From: Aureococcus anophagefferens | Lineage: Eukaryota > Sar > Pelagophyceae > Pelagomonadales > Pelagomonadaceae | Reading direction: 5' to 3' | Assembly: GCF_000186865.1 (NCBI RefSeq) | Contig: NW_008705564.1 | Coordinates: forward strand, 2,290,673 to 2,306,409 | DNA length: 15,737 nucleotides | Shown: in pieces, positions 15,063 to 15,737 of the stretch | Layout: each line of letters begins with the position of its first letter | How positions within the stretch are numbered: position 1 is the first letter of the stretch | The notes under the pieces: generated by a model | The model's database searches: none | Seen by the model: the letters and a program-made list of their open reading frames with translations, nothing else | What the model was told of the DNA's origin: nothing | Position numbers and translations under genes: made by a program

Positions 15063-15737
15063 ATGGGAAAGAAGAAGCACCACAAGAAGAAGGAGGCGAA
15101 GAAGGCGGCCGCCCCGGCGCCGGCGCCGGCGCCCGGGGCCGACGGCGCGGAGGCGTCGGGCATGAGCTCCTACCTGAGCTCCATGGCCCAGCAGCTCTGG
15201 GGCCCCGCCGCCGAGGCCGCCCCCCCGGCGGCGCGCGTGCTCGACGAGGTGCCCGAGTCGTGGATCGCCGCGGGCCGCCAGCGGCGCCTCAGCGCGGCGC
15301 TGGCGCCCGCGGCGGCGCGGCTCGAGCGGGCCATCGTCGCGGACCGCGTGTCCGCGCACCTCGACTCCCGGCCCGACTTCGACGACGTCGCGCGCCTCGG
15401 CGTGCACCACCACGCCCTCGGCGACTGCCACGTCTTCCACCGGCGCAAGTCGGCGCTCCAGCGAGCCATCGTGGGCGACGCGCTCAACGCGAAATTGGAG
15501 CGGCGCGACGAGCACCGCGAGGCCGCGCGGCGCGTCAGTACCCGCGACGTCCACGCGCACGGCGCCGTCGCGCCGCGGCTCCACGGCGCCGCGCGGCGGT
15601 TGAGCCGCTCCCTCGCGGCGGACGCCTTGAACGCCGCCTTCTGCGCGCGGGGCCCGCGGGCGCCGCCGCCGCGGCGCCGGTCCGCGCGGCTCGAGCCCGC
15701 GGCCGCGGCGCTGGAGAAACAGCTCAAGGCCGACGTC
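15063..15737 (+). CDS. RPEL-repeat (putative G-actin-binding) protein, C-terminus outside window
   Basis: From the ATG at 15063 the frame stays open for 225 codons to the window edge, so the gene is truncated there. The N-terminus is Lys/His-rich (MGKKKHHKKKEAKK), then Ala/Pro-rich. Three related units follow with a period of about 45 residues: L87-ERAIVADRVSAHLDSRP (87-104) leading to DDVARLGV, LQRAIVGDALNAKLERR (132-148), and LSRSLAADALNAAFCAR (180-196). The pattern RA.x.D.LN.KL..RP...(E/D)(L/V)...G(I/V) matches the RPEL repeat, which binds G-actin in MRTF- and phactr-type proteins. Only the first copy keeps the Arg-Pro pair; the others are degenerate. A role in actin sensing is inferred from family. 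No intron is needed within the window. The alternative is a lineage-specific helical repeat. Confidence 0.6.
   Translation, partial: MGKKKHHKKKEAKKAAAPAPAPAPGADGAEASGMSSYLSSMAQQLWGPAAEAAPPAARVLDEVPESWIAAGRQRRLSAALAPAAARLERAIVADRVSAHLDSRPDFDDVARLGVHHHALGDCHVFHRRKSALQRAIVGDALNAKLERRDEHREAARRVSTRDVHAHGAVAPRLHGAARRLSRSLAADALNAAFCARGPRAPPPRRRSARLEPAAAALEKQLKADV

Noticed and set aside
1..15737. tRNA, rRNA, CRISPR array, prophage or insertion sequence with transposase
   Set aside because: No cloverleaf, rRNA-like block, regular spacer array or transposase motif was recognised; the only mobile element is the non-coding introner family.

Overview
The window is nuclear DNA of a GC-rich, gene-dense eukaryotic alga, most likely a stramenopile and probably a pelagophyte close to Aureococcus anophagefferens. 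Four observations support this. There is a chlorophyll a/c-type light-harvesting protein whose N-terminus has a bipartite plastid-targeting signature (a signal peptide ending SAAAF). Genes are interrupted by very short introns of about 56-163 nt. The proteins are eukaryotic families: a longin SNARE, a diacylglycerol kinase, DUF1769, RPEL repeats and a prolyl-4-hydroxylase-like oxygenase. One intron is a complete, MITE-like 'introner' with terminal inverted repeats and an 8-bp target-site duplication, an element class reported from Aureococcus and Micromonas. The species is inferred, not proven.

Fourteen protein genes are supported, two of them cut by the window edges. In order: (1) complement 121-684, N-terminal half of a 2OG-Fe(II) oxygenase running into an intron at the left edge; (2) 868-1744, longin R-SNARE in several short exons, with an apparent 1-nt frameshift and Asn at the zero layer; (3) 1911-3050, membrane-anchored histidine phosphatase; (4) complement 3134-5033, arylsulfotransferase-family protein split by the introner; (5) 5148-6563, methyltransferase-like protein with a Pro/Ala linker; (6) complement 6556-7059, YggT-family plastid membrane protein, overlapping gene 5 tail-to-tail by 8 bp; (7) 7382-7780, unknown small protein; (8) complement 7855-9345, diacylglycerol kinase; (9) complement 9612-10430, secreted Cys-rich unknown; (10) 10708-11832, DUF1769 protein; (11) 12043-13035, light-harvesting protein with two introns; (12) complement 13362-13895, Cys-rich zinc-binding protein that may continue to 13187; (13) complement 14056-14918, two-exon helical unknown; (14) 15063 to the right edge, RPEL-repeat protein.

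Strands alternate often, so most spacers are short divergent promoters or convergent 3' regions of about 80-300 bp. The genes share no obvious pathway. Several belong to secretion and the endomembrane system (SNARE, DAG kinase, secreted or anchored proteins) and two to the plastid (light-harvesting protein, YggT). I see no tRNA, rRNA, CRISPR array, bacterial operon structure or canonical AATAAA signals. Several spacers carry GC-rich inverted repeats 10-40 nt after stop codons.

The most informative features are the introner at 3546-3748, whose exact removal restores the uninterrupted protein, and a related but diverged copy at the left edge.
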